Source: VRUE01 sp963747765 (GTDB lineage: Bacteria; Actinomycetota; Thermoleophilia; Solirubrobacterales; 70-9). From it: a stretch of 64,000 nt of DNA. Of the stretch, positions 41,422 through 49,652 are shown one piece after another. The stretch is from assembly GCA_963747765.1 (NCBI GenBank), contig CAVVGH010000007.1:248001-312000 (forward strand). The letters are read 5' to 3'. The notes beneath the pieces were generated by a model. That model was not told the origin of the DNA. It saw nothing but the letters and a program-made list of their open reading frames with translations, and ran no database searches. Each line of letters begins with the position of its first letter. The first letter of the stretch is position 1. A program made the position numbers and the translations under genes.

Positions 41422-42378
41422 ATGCCTACTGAACACGAGCCAGTCCTCGCATCCGAGCTGATCGATCTGCTTGCCCCGGAGCCTGGGCAGACGGCGGTCG
41501 ACTGCACCTTTGGCGCCGGCGGGCACGCGCGGCAGATTGCCGCCGCAATCGGTCCCCGGGGGACCCTGATCTGCATCGATCGCGACCCCGGGGCGGAGGC
41601 GCGCTTCAATCGCTTCGCCGCCGAGGTCGACTGCGGGACGCGGTTCATCGGCGAGGATTACGCGGCAGGGCTTCGCACCCTGCGTGGCGAAGGCATCCAC
41701 CCAGACATGGTCTACATGGACCTCGGTATGTCTTCGATGCAGGTGGATGCGCGCGAGCGGGGCTTTTCCTATTCCTACGACGCGCCGCTCGACATGAGGA
41801 TGGATACGCGTCAGGAGTTCAGCGCGGCCGACCTGCTCAACGAATGGCCGGAGTCGCGGATCGCGCAGGTTCTGCGCCGCCTCGGCGAGGAGCGCTATGC
41901 CGGGGGGATCGCCCGGGAGATCGTTCGGCGCCGCCCCCTGCAAAGCACCTCGGAGCTGGTCGCGGCCGTCAAGGCCGGGATGCCGCCCGCGGCTCGCTTC
42001 GGCGGTGGCCATCCGGCAAAGCGCAGCTTTCAAGCCATCCGGATTGCCGTCAACGGCGAGCTTGAGTCGCTCGACGACGCGCTCCCCACCGCGTGGCAGG
42101 TGCTGCCGCTTGGGGGGCGCCTGGCCGCGATTTCGTTCCACTCCCTGGAGGACCGTCGCGTCAAGCGGTTCCTCGCCGCGCGTGCCCGCGGTTGCGTCTG
42201 CCCGCCGGAGCTTCCGGTCTGCGCCTGCGGTCGCGAGCCCGAAGCCGAGTTGCTGACCCGGCGCGCTGTGGCGCCGCAGCCGGAGGAAGCCGCCGCGAAC
42301 CCCCGTTCCAGGTCTGCGCACCTGCGCGCCGCAGTGAAGATCGCAGAGAACGTGCCCGGCGCTGGGGAGGACGCCTGA
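41422..42378 (+). CDS. rsmH: 16S rRNA (cytosine1402-N4)-methyltransferase RsmH
   Basis: 318 aa. HEPVLASELIDLL starts the family core. SAM motif: VDCTFGAGGHARQIA. Further motifs are MVYMDLGMSSMQVD, RGFSYSYDAPLDMRMD and LAAISFHSLEDRRVKRF. ATG 41422 fits the usual N-terminus; in-frame ATG 41326 (one base after the mraZ stop) would add 32 unconserved residues. The end overlaps the ftsL-like gene by 1 bp. Confidence 0.95.
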   Translation: MPTEHEPVLASELIDLLAPEPGQTAVDCTFGAGGHARQIAAAIGPRGTLICIDRDPGAEARFNRFAAEVDCGTRFIGEDYAAGLRTLRGEGIHPDMVYMDLGMSSMQVDARERGFSYSYDAPLDMRMDTRQEFSAADLLNEWPESRIAQVLRRLGEERYAGGIAREIVRRRPLQSTSELVAAVKAGMPPAARFGGGHPAKRSFQAIRIAVNGELESLDDALPTAWQVLPLGGRLAAISFHSLEDRRVKRFLAARARGCVCPPELPVCACGREPEAELLTRRAVAPQPEEAAANPRSRSAHLRAAVKIAENVPGAGEDA

Positions 42379-42989
42379 TGGCCGCGGCTGCGACAGCACG
42401 ACAGGCGGCGTCACCTGCACGCAGGGCCCCGGCCCGCAAGGCACCTGCCCGCAAGGCACCTGCCCGGCCGGCACCGGCGCGCAAGGCATCGGCCCGGACG
42501 GCACCGGCGCGCAAGGCATCGGCCCGGACGGGACCCGCCCGCAAGGCAGCTGCCCGGACGGCGCCGGCGCGCCGGCGCAGGGTCTCGCCTGCCCGTCGAC
42601 CCGGTCAGTTGATCCCGATCGCGGTTGGCACCGCCGCCGCGGTTGGGCACCTGCCAGATTCCAACCTGATGGTGCGGATGACCCGCGGCCGCACCTGGAT
42701 CGGCGTGCTCGGCCTGCTGCTCGTGGGGATCGTCGCACTCAACGTCGTCACTCTGAGCCTGGCGGCCAGCGCCAGCCGGATCGACCAGAACATCGAGGCG
42801 CTCGACCAGGAGAATTCGCTGCTTCGCAGCCGCGACGCGCAGAAGTCGGGCGCGGCGCGGGTCCGCCATGGAGCGCTCGCCCTCGGCCTCGTCGATGCCA
42901 CCGCCAGCGGGGTCGGCTACGTGAAGGCCGGCGCGCAGGACGTGGCAACCGCCGCGCAGCGCCTTGCGGCAGCCGAATCGGGCTATTAG
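42378..42989 (+). CDS. ftsL: FtsL-like divisome protein with long basic Ala/Pro/Arg/Lys repeat tail
   Basis: 203 aa. Residues 1-75 are cytoplasmic and extremely basic, with about ten APARKA/SARTA-type repeats resembling histone-H1-like tails. One transmembrane helix follows (about 112-135, WIGVLGLLLVGIVALNVVTL), then a short heptad-type region (ASRIDQNIEALDQENSLL) as in FtsL. Position between rsmH and ftsI is the FtsL position. FtsL scaffolds FtsQ/FtsB and activates FtsWI. The tail is far longer than in typical FtsL and might bind DNA or RNA; that is inference from composition. Confidence 0.82.
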   Translation: MAAAATARQAASPARRAPARKAPARKAPARPAPARKASARTAPARKASARTGPARKAAARTAPARRRRVSPARRPGQLIPIAVGTAAAVGHLPDSNLMVRMTRGRTWIGVLGLLLVGIVALNVVTLSLAASASRIDQNIEALDQENSLLRSRDAQKSGAARVRHGALALGLVDATASGVGYVKAGAQDVATAAQRLAAAESGY

Positions 42990-42999
42990 GAGACAGCCA

Positions 43000-44652
43000 A
43001 TGCGAACGATCGAGCGAAGGATCGGACTTCTCTTCGCCGGCTTTCTCTTCTGCTTCATAGCCATCGCCGGCCGTGCTTTCTGGCTGCAGGGAGTGCAGGG
43101 CGCGAAGCTCGCGTCCGAGGCCACCTACCAGCAGACCGATGTGGTGACCGTTCCCGGCCTGCGCGGCGGCATTCTGGATCGCAATGGCAAGCCACTTGCC
43201 GCCTCCGAGGACGCGGCCACCATCTTCGCGACCCCGTACCAGGTGAAAGATCCCCATCGCACGGCCGCAAAGCTCGCACCGATCCTCGGGCTGGACCGCG
43301 ACGAAGTGCTCCAGAGCCTCACCGCGAGGTCGGGCTTTGCCTACGTGGCTCGCAAGGTGGACGTGCCCACCGCCGCGCGGGTTGCCCGCCTCGAGCTTCC
43401 GGGGATCGGCCAGCTTCCTGACAGTCGCCGGACCTATCCGCAGGGTGAGCTTGCCGCGCAGACCATCGGTGCGGTGGGCTCGGAAAACCAGGGCCTGACC
43501 GGTCTCGAGGCAAGCGAGGACTCAGTCCTGCGGGGGTCCGACGGCGAGCGGCGGGTGGTCAAGGACGCTCTCGGCGAACCGATCCGGCTGGAGACCGTCA
43601 AGGAAGCGAGCGACGGTCAGGACGTGCGCCTGACGCTCGACCCGGCGATAGAGAAGAAGACCGAGCAGGTTCTCTCCGAGGTGGGCGAAACGTATTCGCC
43701 GCAGGGCGCCACGGCGATCGTCATGAACCCGCGCACCTCGCAGGTGCTGGCGATGGCGAATTGGCCGCCGGTCGATCCGGCGGACCTCGAAAACGCCAAC
43801 CAAGAGGATCTGCTCAACCGCGCCACCGGATTCACGTACGAGCCCGGCTCGACCTTCAAGGCGTTCACCGTCTCGGCGGCGCTCGAGGAAGGGCTGGCGA
43901 CGCCGGACACCGCGTTCACCCTGCCCCCCGAAATCCAGGTTGCGGACCGGACCATCTCCGACGCCGAGGGACGTCCGACCGTCACCCTGAGCGTCGCCGA
44001 AATCCTCTCCCACTCGTCCAACGTGGGCGCCGTCACGATCGGCCTGCAGGTTGGCAGCGAACGGTTCAGCCGCTGGATCCGCCGCTTCGGATTCGGCCGT
44101 CCGACCGGCGTCCAGTTCCCGGGCGAGGAGCGCGGAATCGTGCCGCAGCTGAGCGAATACTCAGGCTCGACGATGGGGAACCTCCCGATGGGTCAGGGCC
44201 TGGCGGTGACGCCGATGCAGATGATGGCGGGGTACGCAGCGATCGCCAACGGGGGAATTCTGCGGCCGCCGCAGCTGATCGAGAAGATCGGTGACAACAG
44301 GGTCGCCGAGCCTCGCGGTCACCGGGTGATCGAAGCCGGAGTCGCATCTGAGCTGCGCACGATGCTCGAGGGCGTGCTGGCGCCCGGCGGGACAGCGTCA
44401 GAGGTCAGCGTGCCTGGGTACACGCTGGCGGGGAAGACGGGAACGGCACAGGTCGCCGAAGACGGCGCCTACTCGGAAACGAAGTACGTTGCCTCGTTCA
44501 TCGGCTTCGCACCGGCGCGGGACCCGCGACTGCTCGTTGCCGTGATCGTCGACCAGCCGCAGGGGGACATCTACGGCGGCTCGGTGGCCGCGCCGGCATT
44601 CGGCAAGATCGCGGCCTTCGCCCTTCCGTATCTCGGCGTTCCACCTGAATAG
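43000..44652 (+). CDS. ftsI: Division transpeptidase FtsI (class B penicillin-binding protein)
   Basis: 550 aa. The N-terminal membrane anchor (IGLLFAGFLFCFIAIAGRAF) is followed by a pedestal domain with LRGGILDRNGKPLA and the transpeptidase domain: serine nucleophile in EPGSTFKAF, second motif SHSSN, third motif AGKTGTAQ. Cross-links septal peptidoglycan with FtsW. No PASTA domains. ATG 43000 is preceded by TAGGAGA, 10 bp after ftsL. Confidence 0.95.
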   Translation: MRTIERRIGLLFAGFLFCFIAIAGRAFWLQGVQGAKLASEATYQQTDVVTVPGLRGGILDRNGKPLAASEDAATIFATPYQVKDPHRTAAKLAPILGLDRDEVLQSLTARSGFAYVARKVDVPTAARVARLELPGIGQLPDSRRTYPQGELAAQTIGAVGSENQGLTGLEASEDSVLRGSDGERRVVKDALGEPIRLETVKEASDGQDVRLTLDPAIEKKTEQVLSEVGETYSPQGATAIVMNPRTSQVLAMANWPPVDPADLENANQEDLLNRATGFTYEPGSTFKAFTVSAALEEGLATPDTAFTLPPEIQVADRTISDAEGRPTVTLSVAEILSHSSNVGAVTIGLQVGSERFSRWIRRFGFGRPTGVQFPGEERGIVPQLSEYSGSTMGNLPMGQGLAVTPMQMMAGYAAIANGGILRPPQLIEKIGDNRVAEPRGHRVIEAGVASELRTMLEGVLAPGGTASEVSVPGYTLAGKTGTAQVAEDGAYSETKYVASFIGFAPARDPRLLVAVIVDQPQGDIYGGSVAAPAFGKIAAFALPYLGVPPE

Positions 44653-44671
44653 CTCGCGCCCCCGACCCGCC

Positions 44672-44677
44672 TAGAAT
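44672..44677 (+). promoter_or_regulatory. -10 hexamer TAGAAT for murE
   Basis: TAGAAT plus 6 nt to GTG 44684: an internal, apparently leaderless promoter inside the dcw cluster. Confidence 0.55.
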
Positions 44678-44683
44678 CCGCGC

Positions 44684-46210
44684 GTGAGATTGGACCAGCT
44701 TGTCGCGGGAGCGGCGGTTGCCCGGATTGCCGGCGATCCGTCGGTCGAGGTCGAGTCGCTCGCATACGACAGTCGCCAGGTGGGTCCCGGAACGCTGTTC
44801 TTCTGCGTCCCCGGGGCGAGGGCCGACGGGCACGGCTTCGCTGCGGCCGCTGTGGAGGCGGGGGCAGTTGGCCTTGTCGTCGAGCGCGAGCTGGACGTCG
44901 GGGTGGCCCAGGTCGTGGTCGGTGACGCAAGGGCGGCGATGGCGCCGATCGCGGCGCGCTTCTGGGGGGACCCGACGAGTGATCTGCGGGTGATCGGGAT
45001 CACCGGCACCAACGGGAAGACCACGACGGCCTTCCTGGTCAGGGAGATTCTCGAGGCAGCAGGGGTGCGCTGTGGCCTGCTGGGGACCGTGAAGCAGGTG
45101 GTCGGCGGCGGGGAGGAGGACGTGGAGCGCACCACGCCAGAGGCGATCGACCTGCAGGCGACGTTTCGCCGCATGCTGGAGGGCGGCGACCGCGCCTGCG
45201 CGATGGAGGTCTCCTCCCACGCATTGGCGTTGCATCGCTGCGACTCGATCCACTTCGACGTGGCTCTCTTCACGAACCTCACCCAGGACCACCTCGACTT
45301 CCACGCCGGCATGGAGGACTACTTTCAGTCGAAGCGGCTTCTCTTTGAGATGGGCCCACGGGTGGCTGTCGTCAACGTCGACGATCCGTACGGCCGCCGC
45401 CTGGCGGATGAGTTCGAGTGCGTGACGTTCTCCGCCGAGGGGGCGGAGTCGAACGTATTCGCCACCGGCACGGCGCTCAGCGCCGGGGGGGCCGAATTCA
45501 CGATCAACGAGTCGGTTGGGGCCCTGAGAGCGCCTGCCGGCGCGAAAAGAGGTTCTCCAATCGGCATGGTGCGAACTCGACTGCCGGGCGATTTCAACCT
45601 TGCCAACGCGCTGGGCGCCTTCGCCGCGGCCACACGAGTCGGGGTCGACCCTCAGGTGAAGCCGGACAGGGCTGCAGCAGCGCTCCGAGAGGCAGAGGCG
45701 CCGCCCGGTCGTCTCGAGCCGGTGGACGAGGGGCAGGAGTTCGCCGTCCTGATCGACTACGCCCACACGCCGGACTCCCTCCGGAATGCGTTGCGAGCGG
45801 TGCGGGGGGTGACCGCCGGCCGGGTGATCGCAGTCTTCGGTGCGGGGGGCGACCGCGATTCCGGCAAGCGACCGCTGATGGGCAGAGCCGGCGCCGAGCT
45901 GTCGGATCTCGCGGTGGTGACGTCCGACAATCCCCGCTCCGAGGATCCGCAGGCGATCGTCGACGAGATCCTCGCCGGTATCGAGGGGCGAGAGGGGATC
46001 GAGGTCGAGCTGGACCGCCGCGCGGCGATCGCGCTTGCCCTCGCCCGCGCCCGGAGCGGCGACACGGTTGTGATCGCCGGCAAGGGTCACGAGCAGGGCC
46101 AGGAGTTTGAGGAGGGCCGCAAGGTTCCCTTCGACGACCGGGTGGTGGCGCGGCAGGAGCTCCGCGTGCTGCTGGACGGCGGCCCGCGGTCGCCGCAGGG
46201 CGCGAGATGA
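44684..46210 (+). CDS. murE: UDP-MurNAc-tripeptide synthetase MurE (meso-DAP adding)
   Basis: 508 aa ATP-dependent ligase. ATP loop GITGTNGKTTTAFLV, EVSSHALALHRCD, and LFTNLTQDHLDFH with the carbamylated-lysine region. The C-terminal DNPRSED motif (VVTSDNPRSED) marks meso-diaminopimelate as the third residue, so this organism likely has mDAP peptidoglycan. Starts GTG 44684 with its own TAGAAT box and overlaps murF by 4 bp. Confidence 0.96.
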   Translation: MRLDQLVAGAAVARIAGDPSVEVESLAYDSRQVGPGTLFFCVPGARADGHGFAAAAVEAGAVGLVVERELDVGVAQVVVGDARAAMAPIAARFWGDPTSDLRVIGITGTNGKTTTAFLVREILEAAGVRCGLLGTVKQVVGGGEEDVERTTPEAIDLQATFRRMLEGGDRACAMEVSSHALALHRCDSIHFDVALFTNLTQDHLDFHAGMEDYFQSKRLLFEMGPRVAVVNVDDPYGRRLADEFECVTFSAEGAESNVFATGTALSAGGAEFTINESVGALRAPAGAKRGSPIGMVRTRLPGDFNLANALGAFAAATRVGVDPQVKPDRAAAALREAEAPPGRLEPVDEGQEFAVLIDYAHTPDSLRNALRAVRGVTAGRVIAVFGAGGDRDSGKRPLMGRAGAELSDLAVVTSDNPRSEDPQAIVDEILAGIEGREGIEVELDRRAAIALALARARSGDTVVIAGKGHEQGQEFEEGRKVPFDDRVVARQELRVLLDGGPRSPQGAR

Positions 46211-47571
46211 ACCTGGCGCCCGAGCAGATCGCCGCCGCGATCGGCGCCGAGGTGATCGCGCGGGGTGGGCCCGGGAGCCCGCGGCGGGGCGTGATCGACT
46301 CCCGCGAAGTGGGGGAGGGCGACCTCTTCTTCGGCCTGCGTGGCGAGCGGGCCGACGGTGGGGAGTTCGTTCCCGCTGCACTCGCGGCGGGCGCCTGGGG
46401 AGCGGTGGCGGAGGCGCGACTTGCGCGTTCGCTGTTTGGCGAGCCGGAGGGGACGGAAGGTGCCGCAGGTCCCACCGGTTGGGTCTTCGCGGTCAGCGAC
46501 CCCCTCGAGGCGCTTCAGGCCCTCGCCCGAGCCTGGCGCGAGGGGCTCGGGGCGAGGGTGGTCGGGGTCACGGGCTCTGTTGGGAAGACGTCGGTCAAGG
46601 ACATTCTGCGAGCGCTGCTCCCGGGGAACGTGCACGCCAACCGGGAGAACCTCAACACCGAGATCGGCCTGCCGCTGACCGTACTCGAGGCGCCGCCGGA
46701 GACCGACCTGCTGGTCTTGGAGATGGCGATGCGCGGCCGCGGCCAGATCGCCGAGCTGGCGGCGATCGCCGCCCCCGACGTGGCCGTGATCACCAACGTG
46801 GGCCCGGTCCACGTGGAGCTGCTGGGGTCCGTCGAGGCAATCGCGGCGGCGAAGGCGGAGCTGCTCGATGCGCTGCCCGAGGACGGTACGGCCGTTGTGC
46901 CGGTCGCCGCCGGCCCGCTCGAGCCGCATCTGACGCGTGCCCCGCGGCTGATCCGCTTCGGGCAGGGAGGCGACGTCGAAGCAGCCGAGCGCAGCGTGGC
47001 CGACGGCATCACGGAGGCGCTGGTCGTCACGCCGGCGGGGACCCAGCGCTTTCGCTTCCCGTTCGCGGAGGGCCACAATCTGACCAATGCGCTGGCGGCG
47101 GTGGCTACCGGCGTGGCGCTTGGTGCACCGCTCGTGGAGATGGCCGACCGGGCTGCGCGCATAGGCTTCTCTCGTTTCCGGGGCGAGCGCCTCCAGCTTG
47201 GAGACGGGATCATTCTGGTCAACGACTGCTACAACGCCAACCCTGTGTCGATGCGCGCGGCGCTCGACCACCTCGCGTCGCTGGACAGTGCGCGGCGCAT
47301 CGCGGTGCTTGGCGAGATGGCTGAGCTCGGGGAGGGCGCGCCCGGATACCACCGCGAGGTCGGCGCTCACGCGCGCGCCCTGGGAATCGACACGCTGATC
47401 GGTGTCGGGGAGCCGGCGCGCGACTACGACCCGGATGAGCTGGTCGGAGCACCCGATGAGGCGGCGGAGCTCCTCGCCGGCCAGCTCGAGGCTGGCGATA
47501 CGGTTCTCGTCAAGGGCTCTCGCTCAGCGGGACTCGAGGCCGTCGCCGAGGCCCTGGTGGAGCTGCTCTGA
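46207..47571 (+). CDS. murF: UDP-MurNAc-pentapeptide synthetase MurF
   Basis: 454 aa ligase adding D-Ala-D-Ala to the UDP-MurNAc-tripeptide. GVIDSREVGEGDLFFGLRGE is at the N-terminus; ATP loop GVTGSVGKTSVKDIL; NRENLNTEIGLPLTVLEAP; LVNDCYNANPVSMRAALD; GEMAELG. Overlaps murE by 4 bp and mraY by 1 bp. Confidence 0.96.
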   Translation: MNLAPEQIAAAIGAEVIARGGPGSPRRGVIDSREVGEGDLFFGLRGERADGGEFVPAALAAGAWGAVAEARLARSLFGEPEGTEGAAGPTGWVFAVSDPLEALQALARAWREGLGARVVGVTGSVGKTSVKDILRALLPGNVHANRENLNTEIGLPLTVLEAPPETDLLVLEMAMRGRGQIAELAAIAAPDVAVITNVGPVHVELLGSVEAIAAAKAELLDALPEDGTAVVPVAAGPLEPHLTRAPRLIRFGQGGDVEAAERSVADGITEALVVTPAGTQRFRFPFAEGHNLTNALAAVATGVALGAPLVEMADRAARIGFSRFRGERLQLGDGIILVNDCYNANPVSMRAALDHLASLDSARRIAVLGEMAELGEGAPGYHREVGAHARALGIDTLIGVGEPARDYDPDELVGAPDEAAELLAGQLEAGDTVLVKGSRSAGLEAVAEALVELL

Positions 47572-48545
47572 TGGGTGAGGTGCTGATTGCCGGCATGGCG
47601 GCGATGCTGATCTGCATCTTCCTCGGGCCCAAGTTCATCGAGCTGTTGCGGGAGAGGGAGTTCGGGCAGCACATCCGCGAGGACGGGCCGCAGGAGCATC
47701 TGAGAAAGGCGGGCACGCCGACGATGGGCGGCCTGATTGTCTTTGCCGCGATCTGCGTTCCCTACCTCGTCCTCTCCGACCGCGACGCGCAGAGCCTGGC
47801 CGTGTTCGGGGTCGCGTTGGGGTGCGCGGCCCTTGGCTTCGCAGACGACTTCATCAAGATCGTCAAACGCCGGTCCCTGGGCCTCTCGGCGCGCTACAAG
47901 CTGCTCGTCCAGCTCTTTCTGGCGCTTGGCCTCTGGTGGGTGGCGCGCCACGAGGTCGGCCTCGAGCCGACTCTCTACTTTCGGATCGGCGATGCCAGCC
48001 TCGACCTCGGCCCGGTCCTCTACTTCGTGCTCGTCTTCCTGGTGATCGCCGGCACATCCAACGGGGTCAATCTCACCGACGGCCTCGACGGGCTCGCCGC
48101 CGGATCCTGCGCGATCGTCCTGCTCGCCTACACGGCGATTTCGTTCATCACCAACGAGCAGCAGAACCTCGCGCTGCTCTCGGCCTGCCTGGTCGGCGGT
48201 TGCATCGGCTTCCTTTGGTTCAACGCCTTCCCGGCCTCGATATTCATGGGGGACACGGGCTCGCTCGGCCTTGGGGGAGCGATCGGGGCGCTGGCGGTGA
48301 TGACGCAGACCGAGGTGCTGCTGATCATCATCGGTGGCATCTTCGTGATCGAGGCGCTCTCCGTCGCGGCACAGGTCTTCGCCTTCAAGATGTTCCGCCG
48401 CCGCGTTTTGCTGATGGCGCCGCTGCACCACCACTTCGAGATGATGGCCTGGTCGGAGACGAAGATCATGCTCCGCTTCTGGATCATCGCCGCCGTCTGC
48501 TCGGGCATCGGCTTCACGCTCTACCAGCAGAGCATCGGGAGGTAG
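47571..48545 (+). CDS. mraY: Phospho-MurNAc-pentapeptide transferase MraY
   Basis: 324-aa integral membrane enzyme making lipid I from undecaprenyl phosphate. Signature segments: GTPTMGGL, FADDFIKIVKRRSLGLSARYK, NLTDGLDGLAAG, FMGDTGSLGLGGAIG and LHHHFEM. About ten hydrophobic helices. Followed by 85 bp and two membrane protein genes not normally in this cluster. Confidence 0.97.
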   Translation: MGEVLIAGMAAMLICIFLGPKFIELLREREFGQHIREDGPQEHLRKAGTPTMGGLIVFAAICVPYLVLSDRDAQSLAVFGVALGCAALGFADDFIKIVKRRSLGLSARYKLLVQLFLALGLWWVARHEVGLEPTLYFRIGDASLDLGPVLYFVLVFLVIAGTSNGVNLTDGLDGLAAGSCAIVLLAYTAISFITNEQQNLALLSACLVGGCIGFLWFNAFPASIFMGDTGSLGLGGAIGALAVMTQTEVLLIIIGGIFVIEALSVAAQVFAFKMFRRRVLLMAPLHHHFEMMAWSETKIMLRFWIIAAVCSGIGFTLYQQSIGR

Positions 48546-48630
48546 CAATGCCCCGTACAGCGGTATAGCCTTGACGTGCTGAATCCATAGCTCGCCGACG
48601 GTGGCGTCGGTGAGCGGAAATGGGGAAATT

Positions 48631-49140
48631 ATGGATCTGAGCACTCACGAGTTCTGGGCCCTGATTCACGGTCTCGTCCTGGGTGGTGGATTTCTACTGG
48701 CGTTTGCGGGAGGCCTTGCCGGTCTCTACAGCCTGAAGCCGGAGCTGGTGACGGCCGCCGGAATTGGGGAGCGCACGCGCAGGCTGGTGGCCGGCACGAC
48801 GGCGATGGCGACAATCGCCTGGGTGACCGTAATCACAGGTTCATGGATCGTCTATCCGTGGTACCGGGAAGACTCACCCACGAGCCCCAAGTCGGAACTG
48901 CTGGCCAATCCCAATACCGAAGACTGGCATGAGTTCGGTATGGAGTGGAAGGAGCACATTGCCTGGATGGCGCCGATGCTCGCGACCGGCGCCGCAGCGA
49001 TTGTCCTCTACTACCGGCAGGATCTGATCGAGAACCAGACGGCGCGCAAGGTTGCCCTGGGCTTGTTTGTAGCTGCGTTTGCGGCTGCCGCGATCGCCGG
49101 AATTCTTGGCGCGCTGATCACGAAGAACGCGTCGGTCTAG
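48631..49140 (+). CDS. Four-helix membrane protein of unknown function inside the dcw cluster
   Basis: 169 aa, four transmembrane helices (about 8-33, 50-72, 109-128, 137-162). His residues sit at helix edges (THEFWALIH, WHEFGMEWKEHIAW), a pattern that could ligate haem or metal, but no family is recognised. GGGGA precedes ATG 48631. I recall similar sequences as conserved hypotheticals in other bacteria, without function. Followed by a second small membrane protein 17 bp on. Confidence 0.8.
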   Translation: MDLSTHEFWALIHGLVLGGGFLLAFAGGLAGLYSLKPELVTAAGIGERTRRLVAGTTAMATIAWVTVITGSWIVYPWYREDSPTSPKSELLANPNTEDWHEFGMEWKEHIAWMAPMLATGAAAIVLYYRQDLIENQTARKVALGLFVAAFAAAAIAGILGALITKNASV

Positions 49141-49157
49141 CGGAGGGGATGATCGAT

Positions 49158-49538
49158 ATGGAAATGGATACACCACGTCCCGCCACCGGCGTCAGCGCGT
49201 CGGCGGCAATTCCGGATGAGACCAGGCCCAATGGGCCAGCCGTGGCGGCGATGCTCGCGGCCGGGATCGGCCCGCTTGTGCTCGGCATCCTGACCACGCT
49301 CGCCGAGGCCAGCGAAGGATTCGCGGACTTCCTCAATTGGAGCGACCGCGTCGGGCCGCTTTCGGGAAACACGAGCCTGGCCGTCATCGCTTTCCTCGTC
49401 AGCTGGGCTGGCATCCATATGGCGATTCGCGATCGCCAGGTGGACTGGCGGCCGGTGATTACCGCGACGGTCGTCATGCTCGCGATCGCCCTGGTGCTCA
49501 CCTTCCCGCCGTTCTTCCAGCTGTTCAAGAGCGACTGA
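49158..49538 (+). CDS. Three-helix membrane protein of unknown function inside the dcw cluster
   Basis: 126 aa. Hydrophobic segments at about 26-46 (AAMLAAGIGPLVLGILTTLA), 68-85 (LAVIAFLVSWAGIHMAI) and 95-115 (VVMLAIALVLTFPPFFQLF). Start ATG 49158 is preferred because GGAGG lies 11 nt upstream; ATG 49149 is in frame but too close to it. Paired with the preceding membrane protein. A GC-rich hairpin follows the stop. Function unknown. Confidence 0.8.
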   Translation: MEMDTPRPATGVSASAAIPDETRPNGPAVAAMLAAGIGPLVLGILTTLAEASEGFADFLNWSDRVGPLSGNTSLAVIAFLVSWAGIHMAIRDRQVDWRPVITATVVMLAIALVLTFPPFFQLFKSD

Positions 49539-49557
49539 GGGTGTGAACTCGCGGCGG

Positions 49558-49587
49558 GGGGGAGGGGCTCCAGGGAGTCCCTCCCCC
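49558..49587 (+). terminator. GC-rich hairpin after the two membrane protein genes
   Basis: GGGGGAGGGGCTCC pairs with GGAGTCCCTCCCCC (14 bp, one G-U) around a very short loop; no U-tract follows. It may terminate or attenuate transcription before murD. Confidence 0.5.
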
Positions 49588-49652
49588 TCCAGCGTGCGCT
49601 CTGCGCGGGCTCGCCTAACAGGTCCGGCGCTTCGGGGATCGAAGATACGGCT

